A stretch of DNA of 64,000 nt from Polyangiaceae bacterium (GTDB lineage: Bacteria > Myxococcota_A > Polyangia > Polyangiales > Polyangiaceae), in NCBI GenBank assembly GCA_020633235.1, contig JACKEA010000002.1, forward strand, positions 124,001 through 188,000. Direction: 5' to 3'. Shown here piece after piece: positions 40,540 through 49,488 of this stretch. Positions within the stretch are counted from its first letter, which is position 1. The number at the start of each line of letters is the position of its first letter. A program made the position numbers and the translations under genes. The notes under the pieces are model-generated. The model ran no database searches. It worked only from the letters and a program-made list of their open reading frames with translations, and was not told where the DNA came from.

Positions 40540-41406
40540 ATGCGAATCAGCGCTGCCCTCCGCACCGTGTCCCTCGGCGTCGTCGTCTCCGCCACCCTGG
40601 CGCTGGCCGGCTGCGCGAAGCGGGCGGACGCGGGGGCGAGCCCTCCGGAGCCGGCAGCCCAGACCGCTGCGCCGAAGGGCGCCGCGAGCCTCGATACGCT
40701 GCGCGCCAGTGAGCGGAAGATCATCAAGAACGCGACGCTCACGTTGACCGTGGAGTCCCCCTCCGCCGCCGCCCGCGATGCGGCGGCGGTGGCCAAGCGC
40801 TTCTCTGGATACGTCGTGGAAGAAACCGCCAGCGGCGGCGGCGACGAGAGCGAGCCGCGGTGGGTGCGCGTGAGCCTCAAGGTGGACGCCGATCGCTTCG
40901 ACGACGCTCTCGGCGAGCTGCGGCGCATGAGCACGGCCGTGGGGAGCGAGAGCATCAAGAGCGAGGACGTGACCGAGGAGTACGTGGACGTCGAAGCGCG
41001 CATCAAGACCGAGAAGAAGCTCGAGGAGCAATACCTCGCCCTGCTCGACAAGGCGACCACCGTGGAGGACACCCTGAAGGTGCAGAAGCAGCTGGCCGAG
41101 GTGCGTGGCAGCATCGAGAAGCTCGAAGGCCGAAAGCGCGTGCTCGACAATCAGACGCGGCTCTCGGCCATCGAGGTGACGTTCCAGCGCCAAGAGCCGC
41201 TGGTCGCGGGCACCCAGTTCGGCCGCGCAATGAAGCGCGCTGGGGCGGACGTGCTGAACGTCGGCTCGGCCATCATCACCGGCTTGATCCGGCTGACCGG
41301 CGTGATGATCCCGGTGTTCCTGCTGCTGCTGTTGCCCGCGTTCCTCATCGGCCGCGCCGTGCTGCGGCGCGCCCTCGGGACTCAGCGCAAGGCGACGGCG
41401 GTCTGA
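40540..41406 (+). CDS. DUF4349 lipoprotein
   Basis: The product is 288 aa. MRISAALRTVSLGVVVSATL then ALAGC is a lipoprotein signal. The DUF4349 domain begins ERKIIKNATLTLTVESPSAA and continues through FSGYVVEETASGG, WVRVSLKVDADRFDDALGEL and EEYVDVEARIKTEKKLEEQY. A coiled coil (about 160-205, DTLKVQKQLAEVRGSIEKLE) follows, and a C-terminal membrane helix (TGVMIPVFLLLLLPAFLIGR). This is the standard family layout; function is unknown. It overlaps the next minus-strand gene by 25 bp at the 3' end. Confidence 0.85.
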   Translation: MRISAALRTVSLGVVVSATLALAGCAKRADAGASPPEPAAQTAAPKGAASLDTLRASERKIIKNATLTLTVESPSAAARDAAAVAKRFSGYVVEETASGGGDESEPRWVRVSLKVDADRFDDALGELRRMSTAVGSESIKSEDVTEEYVDVEARIKTEKKLEEQYLALLDKATTVEDTLKVQKQLAEVRGSIEKLEGRKRVLDNQTRLSAIEVTFQRQEPLVAGTQFGRAMKRAGADVLNVGSAIITGLIRLTGVMIPVFLLLLLPAFLIGRAVLRRALGTQRKATAV

Positions 41407-41774
41407 CTGGACGTATCCACGCCTTCGATGGTGGCGAGCAGCGTCCCGGCCTCGTTGCCCACGCCCTCGGTGGTGCAGCCGTACACCTCGAGAGAGAAGA
41501 CGGCGCTGGCGGGATTGCCCTGATCGTCGAAGGTAGGCGGGTAGCTGATGCTCGCCTCTCCGCCCGCCGGGATCAGCACCTGGTGGTTCAGCTCGTTGAC
41601 GAACTTGCGATTTGCGTCGTCCTTGTCCACTACCGTGACCCGGCACACCGGAACGCTCATGGTGTTGGTGGCCTTCAGAGAGCCACCCGTCGACTGAATG
41701 CCCATCGCGCTCATCATCCCCGGTGAGCAGGCGGTGAGCAGAGCGGCCATCGTCATCGAGATACGAAGTTTCAT
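41382..41774 (-). CDS. Small secreted lipoprotein
   Basis: The product is 130 aa. MKLRISMTMAALLTAC is a short lipoprotein signal. The mature part has a beta-sandwich look (KATNTMSVPVCRVTVVDKDD, LIPAGGEASISYPPTFDDQG, FSLEVYGCTTEG) with two further Cys that could pair. No family recognised. Convergent 25-bp overlap with the DUF4349 gene. Confidence 0.7.
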   Translation of the reverse strand: MKLRISMTMAALLTACSPGMMSAMGIQSTGGSLKATNTMSVPVCRVTVVDKDDANRKFVNELNHQVLIPAGGEASISYPPTFDDQGNPASAVFSLEVYGCTTEGVGNEAGTLLATIEGVDTSSQTAVALR

Positions 41775-41975
41775 CGAAGCCTCCGCGCGCGCCCCAAGCA
41801 AGCGCCGCGCCAGGGGGGCTCACGCGAAAACCCGCGCTCTTTTGCCCGCCGCCCTGGGACCACTCGGTCCAAGTCCTGGATCGATCCCTCCCCCCTCCAG
41901 CGCGTTGGAATTCGGTCTGATCCATCGACCGGACGCCGGCTCCCCCGGCAGCCGCGGGGCATACTCCGTGTCGCC

Positions 41976-43523
41976 ATGGCCGTCTGGAAACCCGCCCTGC
42001 CTCTCGAACAGCTCCGTGCATCCGAGCGCAAGGCCGTCCGCATCGGCAAGAAGCAGATCGCCTTGTTCGTGGTGAACGACGGCGTGCGCGCCTGCGACAA
42101 CCGCTGCCCCCACGAAGGCTATCCGCTCTCGGAAGGGAGCGTGGACGAGGATTGCCGGCTCACCTGCAACTGGCACAACTGGAAGTTCGACCTGACGACC
42201 GGCGAGAACGTGTTCGGCGGCGACGCCCTCGCCGTGTACGCGACACGGATCGAGCGGGGCATGGTGCTGGTGGACGTGGAAGAGCCGCCGGCGGAGGTGC
42301 GGGTGGAGCGGGGCTTCGCGCGCCTGGGGGAAGCGGCGGACGACGACGACTACGCGCGCCTGGCCCGGGAGCTGGCGCGCCTCGCGGCGTTGGGCGTGCC
42401 CCTCGAAGACACCGTGGCCTGGAGCATCGCGCGCAGCAGCGAGCAGCTCGAATACGGCATGACCCACGCCTACGCGGCGGCGGCGGACTGGCTCGCGCTG
42501 TTGGACGAGTCCAGAGACGAGACGGAGCGACTCGTGTGTGCGCTGGAGCCCGTCGCCCACGTGGCGCGCGACACCCTGCGCCGGCCCTGCTTTCCGTACT
42601 CGCGGGAGCGGACGCAGTTCGACGCCGACGGTCTGTGCGCCGCCATCGAGGCGGAGAACGAAGCCCTGGCGCTGGCGATGCTGGCGCCGGACACGGCGCT
42701 CGACGATCTGGAGCGCGCGCTGTCCCGCGCTGCCCTCGCCCACTACGCGGACTTCGGCCACTCGTTGATCTACGTACAGAAGGCGTTCGCCTTGTGTCGC
42801 CGCCTCGGCCCGGCCGTGCGGGAGCCGGTGCTCTCGTCGCTGGTGCGCTCCCTGGTATACGCCCAGCGCGAGGACCTGATCCCGGAATTTCGCGGCTACG
42901 GCAGCGCTCTCGCGCGCTTCGGCTCCGGTGCCGAGCTTCCTTCCGTGGTGGCGCTCGAAGCCCATGGCGTGCCGGGCGCCCTCGAGGCGACGGTTCGGGG
43001 CTCCGGTCTCGAGCCGGAGCGATTGTTCTCCGCGTTGCTCGAGGCGCTCGCGGAAGCGCTGCTCCATTTCGACATCGGCTGGATGGCGCGCAGCGATCGC
43101 CCGTACTCGGACAACGTCGATTGGCTGGACGTGACCCACGGCATCACCTTCGCCCATGCCGTGTGGACGCAGTGCCGCCGCCACCCGGAGCTGTGGCCCG
43201 CCGGGCTGCTGCAGATGGCGTGCTTCGTCGGACGCAACGCGCGCTATCTCGATCGCGACGAAGACGTCTCGGCTTTCTCCGCGGAGCCGGATGCGTACTT
43301 GGCGACCGCCCGGGGCATCGTGCTGGATCACGGCGAGCCCGAGCCGATCGTGAGCGCACACTTGCTGAAGACCTTTTCGGCCGTGCGTGCGCTTCGCGCC
43401 GCGGGGCACGAGCCTCCCGCGCTGATACCTGGCCTCCGGCGTTTCTTCGAGACGCCGCTGCCGCGCCGCCATGTGCGCCGGAGCGCGCGGCAAGCCCTGG
43501 CCTTCGTTGCCAAAGAGGGCTGA
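41976..43523 (+). CDS. Rieske [2Fe-2S] domain fused to a large helical domain
   Basis: The product is 515 aa. The first ~105 residues are a Rieske fold: CPHEGYPLSEG gives Cys-x-His and CNWHNWKF gives the second Cys-x-x-His, so all four cluster ligands are present. The remaining ~400 residues are almost all helical (SSEQLEYGMTHAYAAAADWL, HYADFGHSLIYVQKAFALCR, VTHGITFAHAVWTQCRRHPE) and contain conserved-looking His. They do not match the usual ring-hydroxylase catalytic domain. No signal peptide, so probably a cytoplasmic redox enzyme or electron-transfer protein. It converges with hutH, with 6 bp between the stops. Confidence 0.78.
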   Translation: MAVWKPALPLEQLRASERKAVRIGKKQIALFVVNDGVRACDNRCPHEGYPLSEGSVDEDCRLTCNWHNWKFDLTTGENVFGGDALAVYATRIERGMVLVDVEEPPAEVRVERGFARLGEAADDDDYARLARELARLAALGVPLEDTVAWSIARSSEQLEYGMTHAYAAAADWLALLDESRDETERLVCALEPVAHVARDTLRRPCFPYSRERTQFDADGLCAAIEAENEALALAMLAPDTALDDLERALSRAALAHYADFGHSLIYVQKAFALCRRLGPAVREPVLSSLVRSLVYAQREDLIPEFRGYGSALARFGSGAELPSVVALEAHGVPGALEATVRGSGLEPERLFSALLEALAEALLHFDIGWMARSDRPYSDNVDWLDVTHGITFAHAVWTQCRRHPELWPAGLLQMACFVGRNARYLDRDEDVSAFSAEPDAYLATARGIVLDHGEPEPIVSAHLLKTFSAVRALRAAGHEPPALIPGLRRFFETPLPRRHVRRSARQALAFVAKEG

Positions 43524-43529
43524 GGAGGC

Positions 43530-45092
43530 TCAGGTCAGGGGCCCCACCTGGGCGCTGACGCGCTCGAGCAAGTCTCCGTCGCGAATCAGCTCCGCCACCC
43601 GCTCGATGTCTTGATACAGCGGCCGGTCTTCGGTGAGCGGCGCCGCCGCCTGGCGCACTCCGGCGCGCGCCGCCTCCACGCCGTCCCCCCCCGTGAGCGG
43701 CAAGCGCTGCTCCAGGCCCTCTGCGGCGGTGAGCATCTCGATGGCCAGACAGCGACGAACGTTGTCGACCACGTTCTGCACCTTGCGTGCGGAGATGCTG
43801 CCCATGCTCACGTGGTCCTCCTTGCCGGCGCTGGAAGGGATGGAGTCCACGCTGGCGGGGTGGCACAGCACCTTGTTCTCGCTGACCAACGACGCACTGG
43901 CGACCTGGGCGATCATGAAGCCGCTCTCCAGCCCGCTGTGCCGCGCCAAGAACGGGGTGAGCCCGCTGGAGAGCGCCGGGTTCACCAGCTGCTCCACGCG
44001 GCGCTCGCTGATGTTGCCGAGCTCCGCCACCGCGATGGCTGCCATGTCCAGGGCGTAGGCAACGGGTTGACCGTGGAAGTTCCCGCCGCTGACGATGTCG
44101 GCGCCGTCGTCGTCCGAGAGGAACACGCTGGGGTTGTCGGTGACGCTGTTGATCTCGCGCTCCACCACCTCTCGAGCGAAGGCCAGCGCATCGCGGGAAG
44201 CGCCGTGAACCTGCGGCATGCAGCGCAGGGAGTACGGATCCTGCACTTTCTCGCAGTTCACGTGGCTGACCATGATGGCGCTGTTCTCCAGCAACGTGCG
44301 CAGGTTCTGCGCAACCACGGCCTGCCCCGGGTGCGGGCGGAGCTTCATCAACCGCGCCTCGAAGGGCCGCTTGCTGCCCTTCAGCGCGTCGAGACTCATG
44401 GCACCGGCGACGTCCGCCGCAGTGGCCAGCCGCGCGGCGTCGAACAGCGCCAGAGCGCCGAGGGCGGTCATGAACTGCGTGCCGTTGATCAGCGCCAGGC
44501 CTTCCTTGGCTTCCAGCTCCACGGGCGCGAGCCCCGCACGCTCGAGGGCGGTCTTCCCGTCCACGAGCTCCCCCTCGAAGCGCGCTTCGCCTTCTCCGGT
44601 GAGCGCGAGGGCCAAATGTGCCAGCGGCGCGAGATCGCCCGAGGCACCGACGGATCCTTGCGCCGGGATCCGCGGCAGTACGTTCTGGTTCAGCATCTGG
44701 ATCAACTGGTCGATGATCACGCGGCGCACGCCGGAGTGCCCGAAGGACAGCGTCTGCGCTCGCAGCAACATCATGCCGCGCACGGCATCCGGAGCGAGCT
44801 CCGGACCCACCCCCGTGGAGTGGCTGCGCACCAAGTTCTTCTGCAAGCGCCGCACGTCGTCCGCACCGATGCGAGTTTCCGACAGCGCGCCGAAACCCGT
44901 GTTCACGCCGTACACCCTGGGCGCGTCGTCACCCGCTTCGGCGATCTTCTCCACCGCGCGGCGCGCACGATCCACACGTGCGGCAGCGTCCGGTGCGAGC
45001 GCGACGGGGCGCCGACGGCGGGCCACTTCGACGAGATCCTCCAGGGAAATCGGGCTTCCGAGCACGACCGGGGGGCGATTTTCGCGGGTCAC
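43530..45092 (-). CDS. hutH: Histidine ammonia-lyase
   Basis: The product is 520 aa from GTG 45092. VYGVNTGFGALSETRIGADD holds the family's N-terminal Tyr loop. GSVGASGDLAPLAHLAL carries Ala-Ser-Gly, which cyclises into the MIO electrophile. VSHVNCEKVQDPYSLRCMPQ and DNPSVF are also diagnostic. HAL converts L-histidine to urocanate and ammonia in the cytoplasm. Other hut genes are not in the window. Tyr/Phe ammonia-lyases share the fold; the His-type loops make HAL the best call. Confidence 0.92.
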   Translation of the reverse strand: MTRENRPPVVLGSPISLEDLVEVARRRRPVALAPDAAARVDRARRAVEKIAEAGDDAPRVYGVNTGFGALSETRIGADDVRRLQKNLVRSHSTGVGPELAPDAVRGMMLLRAQTLSFGHSGVRRVIIDQLIQMLNQNVLPRIPAQGSVGASGDLAPLAHLALALTGEGEARFEGELVDGKTALERAGLAPVELEAKEGLALINGTQFMTALGALALFDAARLATAADVAGAMSLDALKGSKRPFEARLMKLRPHPGQAVVAQNLRTLLENSAIMVSHVNCEKVQDPYSLRCMPQVHGASRDALAFAREVVEREINSVTDNPSVFLSDDDGADIVSGGNFHGQPVAYALDMAAIAVAELGNISERRVEQLVNPALSSGLTPFLARHSGLESGFMIAQVASASLVSENKVLCHPASVDSIPSSAGKEDHVSMGSISARKVQNVVDNVRRCLAIEMLTAAEGLEQRLPLTGGDGVEAARAGVRQAAAPLTEDRPLYQDIERVAELIRDGDLLERVSAQVGPLT

Positions 45093-45187
45093 GGCGTGAG
45101 CCTATACCAGCCGCTCGGACTCCTCACCCGGCTCCAGCAAGGAATGACTTGCTCCGGTTGCCAACGCATCACTATTCTCGCCGGCCC

Positions 45188-46885
45188 GTGGGCCGCGTTT
45201 TCCTCGCTCCATTCCGCTCCGCTCTCGCCGCCGCACTCGTGTGCTGGTCGCCGTCGCTGCTCGCCCAACCTGCCGAGCCGCCGCCACCCGAGGTGACCGA
45301 GACGCCCACGTCGCGTCCGGTTCCGCCACCGCCGCCGGCGTCCGACGAGACCACCGGCACCGAGTTCAAGCCGCGCTTCGTGTTGGAGACGGGACGCACG
45401 CCGTTCTCCCCGCCGAACCCGGACTCGATCAAATTCCAGATCCACGGCGAGTACCAGGCGCGCTTCACCGCGCTCTCGGACCTGCCGCTGCGCCCCTTCC
45501 GCAACGACCCCAGCACGGACTCGTTGGGACAGACGACGCGACTCACGCACTGGTTCCGCATCACGCCTCAGCTCACCATGCGCGAGAACCTGCGCCTCGT
45601 GGGTCAGATCGACGTGCCGCGCGGCTTCATCGGTGGGCAGGAGACGGAGCACGTCGACGCCGCGGAAGAGCCCTACGACGAGCGGCAACCCCTGAAGGTC
45701 AAGCCGCGCTGGCTGTACCTCGAATATCTCTCTCCCATCGGCTTGTTCCGCGTGGGCCAGCAGCCCTCGCACTGGGGCATGGGCCTCGTCGCCAACGACG
45801 GCGACCACCCGACGCTGTTCGGCGACTACTCCGGCGGCTCCATCGTGGAGCGGCTGCTGTTCGCGACGCGGCCTCTGGGCAAGGACTCGCCCTTCAACGT
45901 GGCTCTGGCCGGGGATCTGGTGTTCAAGGACGCCAACGCGGATCTGACCGACGACGAGACCGCGCTGCAGGGCGTGCTCGCGCTGTTCTATCAGGACAAG
46001 CACGACAACATGCTCGGCTTCTACGGCGTGTATCGTCATCAACGCCGAGAGAACAGCCTGCTCGCCCGCTCCTTCGACGAAACCCTGAAGGTGTGGAGCC
46101 TGGACTCCTCCGGGAAGTTCAACGCCAAGATCCCGGGCACCCAGGGCCACGTGTTCGGCGAATACGAGGTCAGCTACCTGCTCGGCAACACGAACTACGT
46201 GCGCACCGTGCAGCAGACACGGGACAACGAGCGCGAGGACGTGCGCGCCTTCGGTGCCGCCGTGCGCTTGGGTGCCGTGACCGAAAAGGGCGAAGGCGAC
46301 GATCGCTGGGGTAACTTCGTGGCGGCCCTGGAGTGGGGCTGGGCCAGCGGCGACGCGGATCCGAACGACGGTGTGAGCCGTCGCTTCCGTTTCGATCCCA
46401 ATCACAACGTCGGTCTCATCCTGTTCGACGAGGTCATGAACTGGAAGACCGCGCGAGCCGCGAGCATCGCGCAGGATCCCGAGCTCACCCAGCGCCCCGC
46501 TCCGGGCACGGATCTGCTCGCTTCCAACGGCAGCGTGTTCGGCGCCACCTATCTGAACCCCACCGTAGTGGTCCGCCCCGTCCGCGAGCTCGACCTCAAA
46601 TTCGGCGCCGTGCTCGCGCAGACCACCGCGGACTTCGTCGATCCCGTGCGTGTCGGCACCGGCGGTGTGTTCGAGAACTTCGACGGCGGCGATCCTCGCA
46701 GCCACGACCTCGGCATCGAGCTCGACACCGGCTTCGAGTACCGCCACGCCCTCGACTACGAAATGACCCTGGAGCTCGGCGCCCAGGGCGGCGTGTTCTT
46801 CCCGGGCAACGCCTTCGCGGACGCCGCCGGCAACAAGATGGACAACCAGTTCATCGGCGTCGGCCGTCTCGGCCTCCAATACTGA
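45188..46885 (+). CDS. Outer-membrane beta-barrel/porin-like protein
   Basis: The product is 565 aa from GTG 45188. A signal peptide (VFLAPFRSALAAALVCWSPS then LLAQ) precedes a Pro-rich linker. The rest alternates short amphipathic strands with aromatic girdles: IKFQIHGEYQARFTALSDLP, LRVGQQ-like strands such as GLFRVGQQPSHWGMGL, DNMLGFYGVYRHQR and KLDLKF-like ends. It closes with GVGRLGLQY, an aromatic C-terminal residue typical of barrels. No TonB plug domain is seen. A TIGR-type myxobacterial outer-membrane protein or alginate-export-like barrel is plausible; substrate unknown. Confidence 0.75.
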   Translation: MGRVFLAPFRSALAAALVCWSPSLLAQPAEPPPPEVTETPTSRPVPPPPPASDETTGTEFKPRFVLETGRTPFSPPNPDSIKFQIHGEYQARFTALSDLPLRPFRNDPSTDSLGQTTRLTHWFRITPQLTMRENLRLVGQIDVPRGFIGGQETEHVDAAEEPYDERQPLKVKPRWLYLEYLSPIGLFRVGQQPSHWGMGLVANDGDHPTLFGDYSGGSIVERLLFATRPLGKDSPFNVALAGDLVFKDANADLTDDETALQGVLALFYQDKHDNMLGFYGVYRHQRRENSLLARSFDETLKVWSLDSSGKFNAKIPGTQGHVFGEYEVSYLLGNTNYVRTVQQTRDNEREDVRAFGAAVRLGAVTEKGEGDDRWGNFVAALEWGWASGDADPNDGVSRRFRFDPNHNVGLILFDEVMNWKTARAASIAQDPELTQRPAPGTDLLASNGSVFGATYLNPTVVVRPVRELDLKFGAVLAQTTADFVDPVRVGTGGVFENFDGGDPRSHDLGIELDTGFEYRHALDYEMTLELGAQGGVFFPGNAFADAAGNKMDNQFIGVGRLGLQY

Positions 46886-47004
46886 TCGCGCCTCCCCTCT
46901 CGCTCCCACGGCCCCAGACGGACGCGGGATGCGATCCCACTCCCCTTCCTCATCCAGGACGAGGGAATGTTGGTCCGGCGCGATCCCCGTCCCACGCCGC
47001 CCTC
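46886..47004. other. Start of a non-coding, repeat-rich zone (46886-47861)
   Basis: After the barrel gene no credible gene appears until 47862. Open frames here are artefacts of simple repeats. Two repeat types follow and are listed separately. Confidence 0.6.
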
Positions 47005-47132
47005 GTTCTCGTCCGCTCGGTGCCGACCTCGCCCTCGTTCTCGTCCGCTCGGTGCCGACCTCGCCCTCGTTCTCGTCCGCTCGGTGCCGACCTCACCCTC
47101 GTTCTCGTCCGCTCGGTGCCGACCTCGCCCCA
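47005..47132. repeat. 32-bp tandem repeat, four copies
   Basis: The unit GTTCTCGTCCGCTCGGTGCC plus GACCTCGCCCTC starts at 47005, 47037, 47069 and 47101. There are one or two mismatches and no spacers, so it is a minisatellite rather than a CRISPR array. Confidence 0.9.
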
Positions 47133-47300
47133 GCGATCGCTTCCTGGGCGAGCCGCAGAGACTCGGAGCTCACGGGGCACCCTTCGCCCCCGTGCGCCGC
47201 GCCCGTTCTCCAAGCGCCACGCCCATGCCCGTCTCCGTGCGCACGCCCGTTCTCCGTTCGCCGTGTGCATACCGTCTTCGTGCGCACGCCCATCTCCGTG

Positions 47301-47800
47301 CGGCGCCCGTCGTCCGTGCCCGTCGTCCGTGCCCGTCTCCGTGCCGGTCGTCCGTGCCCGTGTCCGTCATCCGTGTCCGTGCCCATGCCCGTGCCCGTCA
47401 TCCGTGCCCGTCCCCGTCATCCGTGCCCATGCCCGTCCCCGTCATCCGTGCCCATGCCCGTTCCGGTCTTCCGTGCCCACGCCCGTCCCCGTCATCCGTG
47501 CCCATGCCCGTCCCGCTCATCCGTGCCCATGCCCGTTCCCGTCTTCCGTGCCCACGCCCGTCATCCGTGCCCGTCATCCGTGCCCGTCATCCGTGCCCGT
47601 CATCCGTGCCCGTCGTCCATGCCCGTCCCCGTCATCCGTGCCCATGCCCGTCCCCGTCTTCCGTGCCCGTTCCCGTCATCCGTGCCCATGCCCGTTCCCG
47701 TCTTCCGTGCCCGTTCCCGTCATCCGCGCCCGTTCCCGTCATCCGTGCCCATGCCCGTCTTCCGCGCCCGTTCCCGTCATCCATGCCCATGCCCGTCTTC
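47301..47800. repeat. Short CCCGTCATCCGTG/CCCATG minisatellite
   Basis: About 500 bp are built from two interleaved modules, CCCGTCATCCGTG (13 bp, four direct copies near 47555-47606) and CCCATGCCCGTC/TCCC. The opposite strand carries GGG runs every 6-13 bases, which could allow G-quadruplexes. No coding capacity is credible. Confidence 0.85.
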
Positions 47801-47861
47801 CGCGCCCGTGCGGAGCTGATGCCGCGTCGCACGTTGGTCTCGTGCGCCAACCGCGCATCCC

Positions 47862-48215
47862 TCACACGATGAGCTTGGTGAGCATGGCGTACAGGTGATT
47901 GCCGAGCTCCACGACCTCGGCAACGCACTCCGCTCGCGCGTCCCCTGCCCGTGCTGCGATCTCCACCGCCGCCACGGCCTCGACAGTTTCGCCCCGCGCG
48001 ATGGTGTACGCCCGCGCTTTGTCCCGTCTCGTGAAGCGACCGGCGCCTTCAGCCACGTTCAGGCACGCGGACTTCGCTGCGCGCAGCGCTTCGTCCCGGA
48101 GCTTTCGGTCGCGGATGCTGGCCGCTCGCACGGCGTCCAGGAGCTCCACGGCCACGCCGTAAGCTTTCAGTTGATGATGCGGAAGTTTCGAAGCGGATGA
48201 TTTGAAGTTTGTCAT
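47862..48215 (-). CDS. Four-helix-bundle protein (23S rRNA IVP-like), copy 1
   Basis: The product is 117 aa. HQLKAYGVAVELLDAVRAAS, AAKSACLNVAEGAGRFTRRD and ARAYTIARGETVEAVAAVEI match the four-helix-bundle family named after the 23S rRNA intervening-sequence protein, with the N-x-A-E-G-x-G-R-F motif. Function is unclear; related bundles bind nucleic acid or act as the Avd subunit of diversity-generating retroelements, but no reverse transcriptase is nearby. An 11-bp hairpin sits 5 bases before the ATG and hides the only GAAAGG site. An identical gene lies at 48640-48993. Confidence 0.82.
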   Translation of the reverse strand: MTNFKSSASKLPHHQLKAYGVAVELLDAVRAASIRDRKLRDEALRAAKSACLNVAEGAGRFTRRDKARAYTIARGETVEAVAAVEIAARAGDARAECVAEVVELGNHLYAMLTKLIV

Positions 48216-48220
48216 TTCGA

Positions 48221-48248
48221 GGTGGCCTTTCACCCCAGAAAGGCCACC
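48221..48248 (-). promoter_or_regulatory. Hairpin covering the ribosome-binding site, copy 1
   Basis: GGTGGCCTTTC-ACCCCA-GAAAGGCCACC (plus strand), perfect 11-bp stem with a 6-base loop, ends 5 bases upstream of ATG 48215. On the message the GAAAGG that could bind 16S rRNA is in the stem, so translation should be restrained unless the hairpin opens. Confidence 0.55.
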
Positions 48249-48454
48249 GAGACCCCGCCGCTCCCCGACGTTTCTCTCCCCTCTTCCCCCTCGCCTGCAG
48301 GCGCCAGTGCCAGCGTCAGCTGGCGCGCGCCTGCTCCCCACCGTCTCCCCGTCTCCCCGCCGCACCCCGATCCAACCCGTGCTGTCTTCGTCCGTCCCCG
48401 TCCGTCTCCGCGTGCACGCCCGTCTCCGTGCGCACGCCGGTTCTCCAATCGCCG

Positions 48455-48585
48455 TGCCCATGCCCATGCCCGTCATCCGTGCCCATGCCCGTCGTTCGTG
48501 CCCGTGCCCGTCGTCCGTGCCCATGCCCGTTCCCCTCATCCGTGCCCATGCCCGTCGTCCGTGCCCATGCCCGTCATCCGTGCCC
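48455..48585. repeat. Minisatellite between the two duplicated segments
   Basis: About 130 bp of the same CCGTGCCCATGCCCGTC-type modules as at 47301-47800. Confidence 0.8.
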
Positions 48586-48639
48586 GTGCGGAGCTGATGC
48601 CGCGTCGCACGTTGGTCTCGTGCGCCAACCGCGCATCCC

Positions 48640-48993
48640 TCACACGATGAGCTTGGTGAGCATGGCGTACAGGTGATTGCCGAGCTCCACGACCTCGGCA
48701 ACGCACTCCGCTCGCGCGTCCCCTGCCCGTGCTGCGATCTCCACCGCCGCCACGGCCTCGACAGTTTCGCCCCGCGCGATGGTGTACGCCCGCGCTTTGT
48801 CCCGTCTCGTGAAGCGACCGGCGCCTTCAGCCACGTTCAGGCACGCGGACTTCGCTGCGCGCAGCGCTTCGTCCCGGAGCTTTCGGTCGCGGATGCTGGC
48901 CGCTCGCACGGCGTCCAGGAGCTCCACGGCCACGCCGTAAGCTTTCAGTTGATGATGCGGAAGTTTCGAAGCGGATGATTTGAAGTTTGTCAT
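48640..48993 (-). CDS. Four-helix-bundle protein (23S rRNA IVP-like), copy 2
   Basis: The product is 117 aa and identical to that of 47862-48215. Same start (ATG 48993), same hairpin before it and same flanks. Perfect identity implies a recent duplication or ongoing conversion. Confidence 0.82.
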   Translation of the reverse strand: MTNFKSSASKLPHHQLKAYGVAVELLDAVRAASIRDRKLRDEALRAAKSACLNVAEGAGRFTRRDKARAYTIARGETVEAVAAVEIAARAGDARAECVAEVVELGNHLYAMLTKLIV

Positions 48994-48998
48994 TTCGA

Positions 48999-49026
48999 GG
49001 TGGCCTTTCACCCCAGAAAGGCCACC
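48999..49026 (-). promoter_or_regulatory. Hairpin covering the ribosome-binding site, copy 2
   Basis: Identical to 48221-48248, an 11-bp perfect stem 5 bases upstream of ATG 48993. Confidence 0.55.
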
Positions 49027-49206
49027 GAGACCCCGCCGCTCCCCGACGTTTCTCTCCCCTCTCCCCCGTCGCCTGCAGGCGCCAGTGCCAGCGTCAGCTG
49101 GCGCGCGCCTGCTCCCCACCGTCTCCCCGCCGCACCCCGATCCAACCCGTGCTCGTCTTCGTCCGTCCCCGTCCGTCTCCGCGAGCACGCCCGTCTCCGT
49201 GCGCAC

Positions 49207-49404
49207 GCCGTGCCCATGCCCGTCATCCGTGCCCATGCCCGTCTTCCGTGCCCGTTCCCGTCATCCGTGCCCGTCCTCCGTGCCCGTCATCCGTCATCCG
49301 TGCCCGTCGTCCATGCCCGTGCCCGTCCTCCGTGCCCATGCCCGTCTTCATCCGTGCCCGTGCCCGCCGTCCGTGCCCGTCTTCGTCCGTGCCCATGCCC
49401 ATCC
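49207..49404. repeat. Third block of the CCGTGCCC minisatellite
   Basis: About 200 bp of CCGTCATCCGTGCCC/CCCATGCCCGTC modules follow the second duplicated segment. No gene is seen between 48994 and 49488. Confidence 0.8.
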
Positions 49405-49488
49405 ATCTCCGTGGGCGTGACGCCCGCCTCCCCCCCGTGTACGACGCTCCCCACCTTGACTCCCGAACGCGAGACGAACCGCACCCTG

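Larger units (their letters stand above)
47804..48440. repeat. Duplicated segment, copy 1
   Basis: From 47804 the sequence is repeated 778 bp later (48582 onward). Identity is essentially complete for about 480 bp, covering a whole gene and its upstream hairpin, then falls off with small indels to about 48440. Minisatellite DNA flanks both copies. Confidence 0.9.
48582..49209. repeat. Duplicated segment, copy 2
   Basis: Second copy of 47804-48440, offset 778 bp. The gene and hairpin are unchanged; differences start in the C/T-rich tract near 49062, including a 9-bp deletion of CCCCGTCTC-type sequence. Confidence 0.9.

Noticed and set aside
47005..47132. Possible CRISPR array (32-bp repeats)
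   Set aside because: Repeats are directly adjacent with no spacers, and no cas genes are near.
47301..47810. Long open frames rich in Pro/Val/Arg or Gly/His/Thr in the minisatellite
   Set aside because: They exist in several frames at once because the repeat has no stops; no start signal or domain.
47862..48993. Diversity-generating retroelement (four-helix-bundle genes resemble Avd)
   Set aside because: No reverse transcriptase, template repeat or variable repeat is visible; the repeats here are simple minisatellites and an unchanged duplication.
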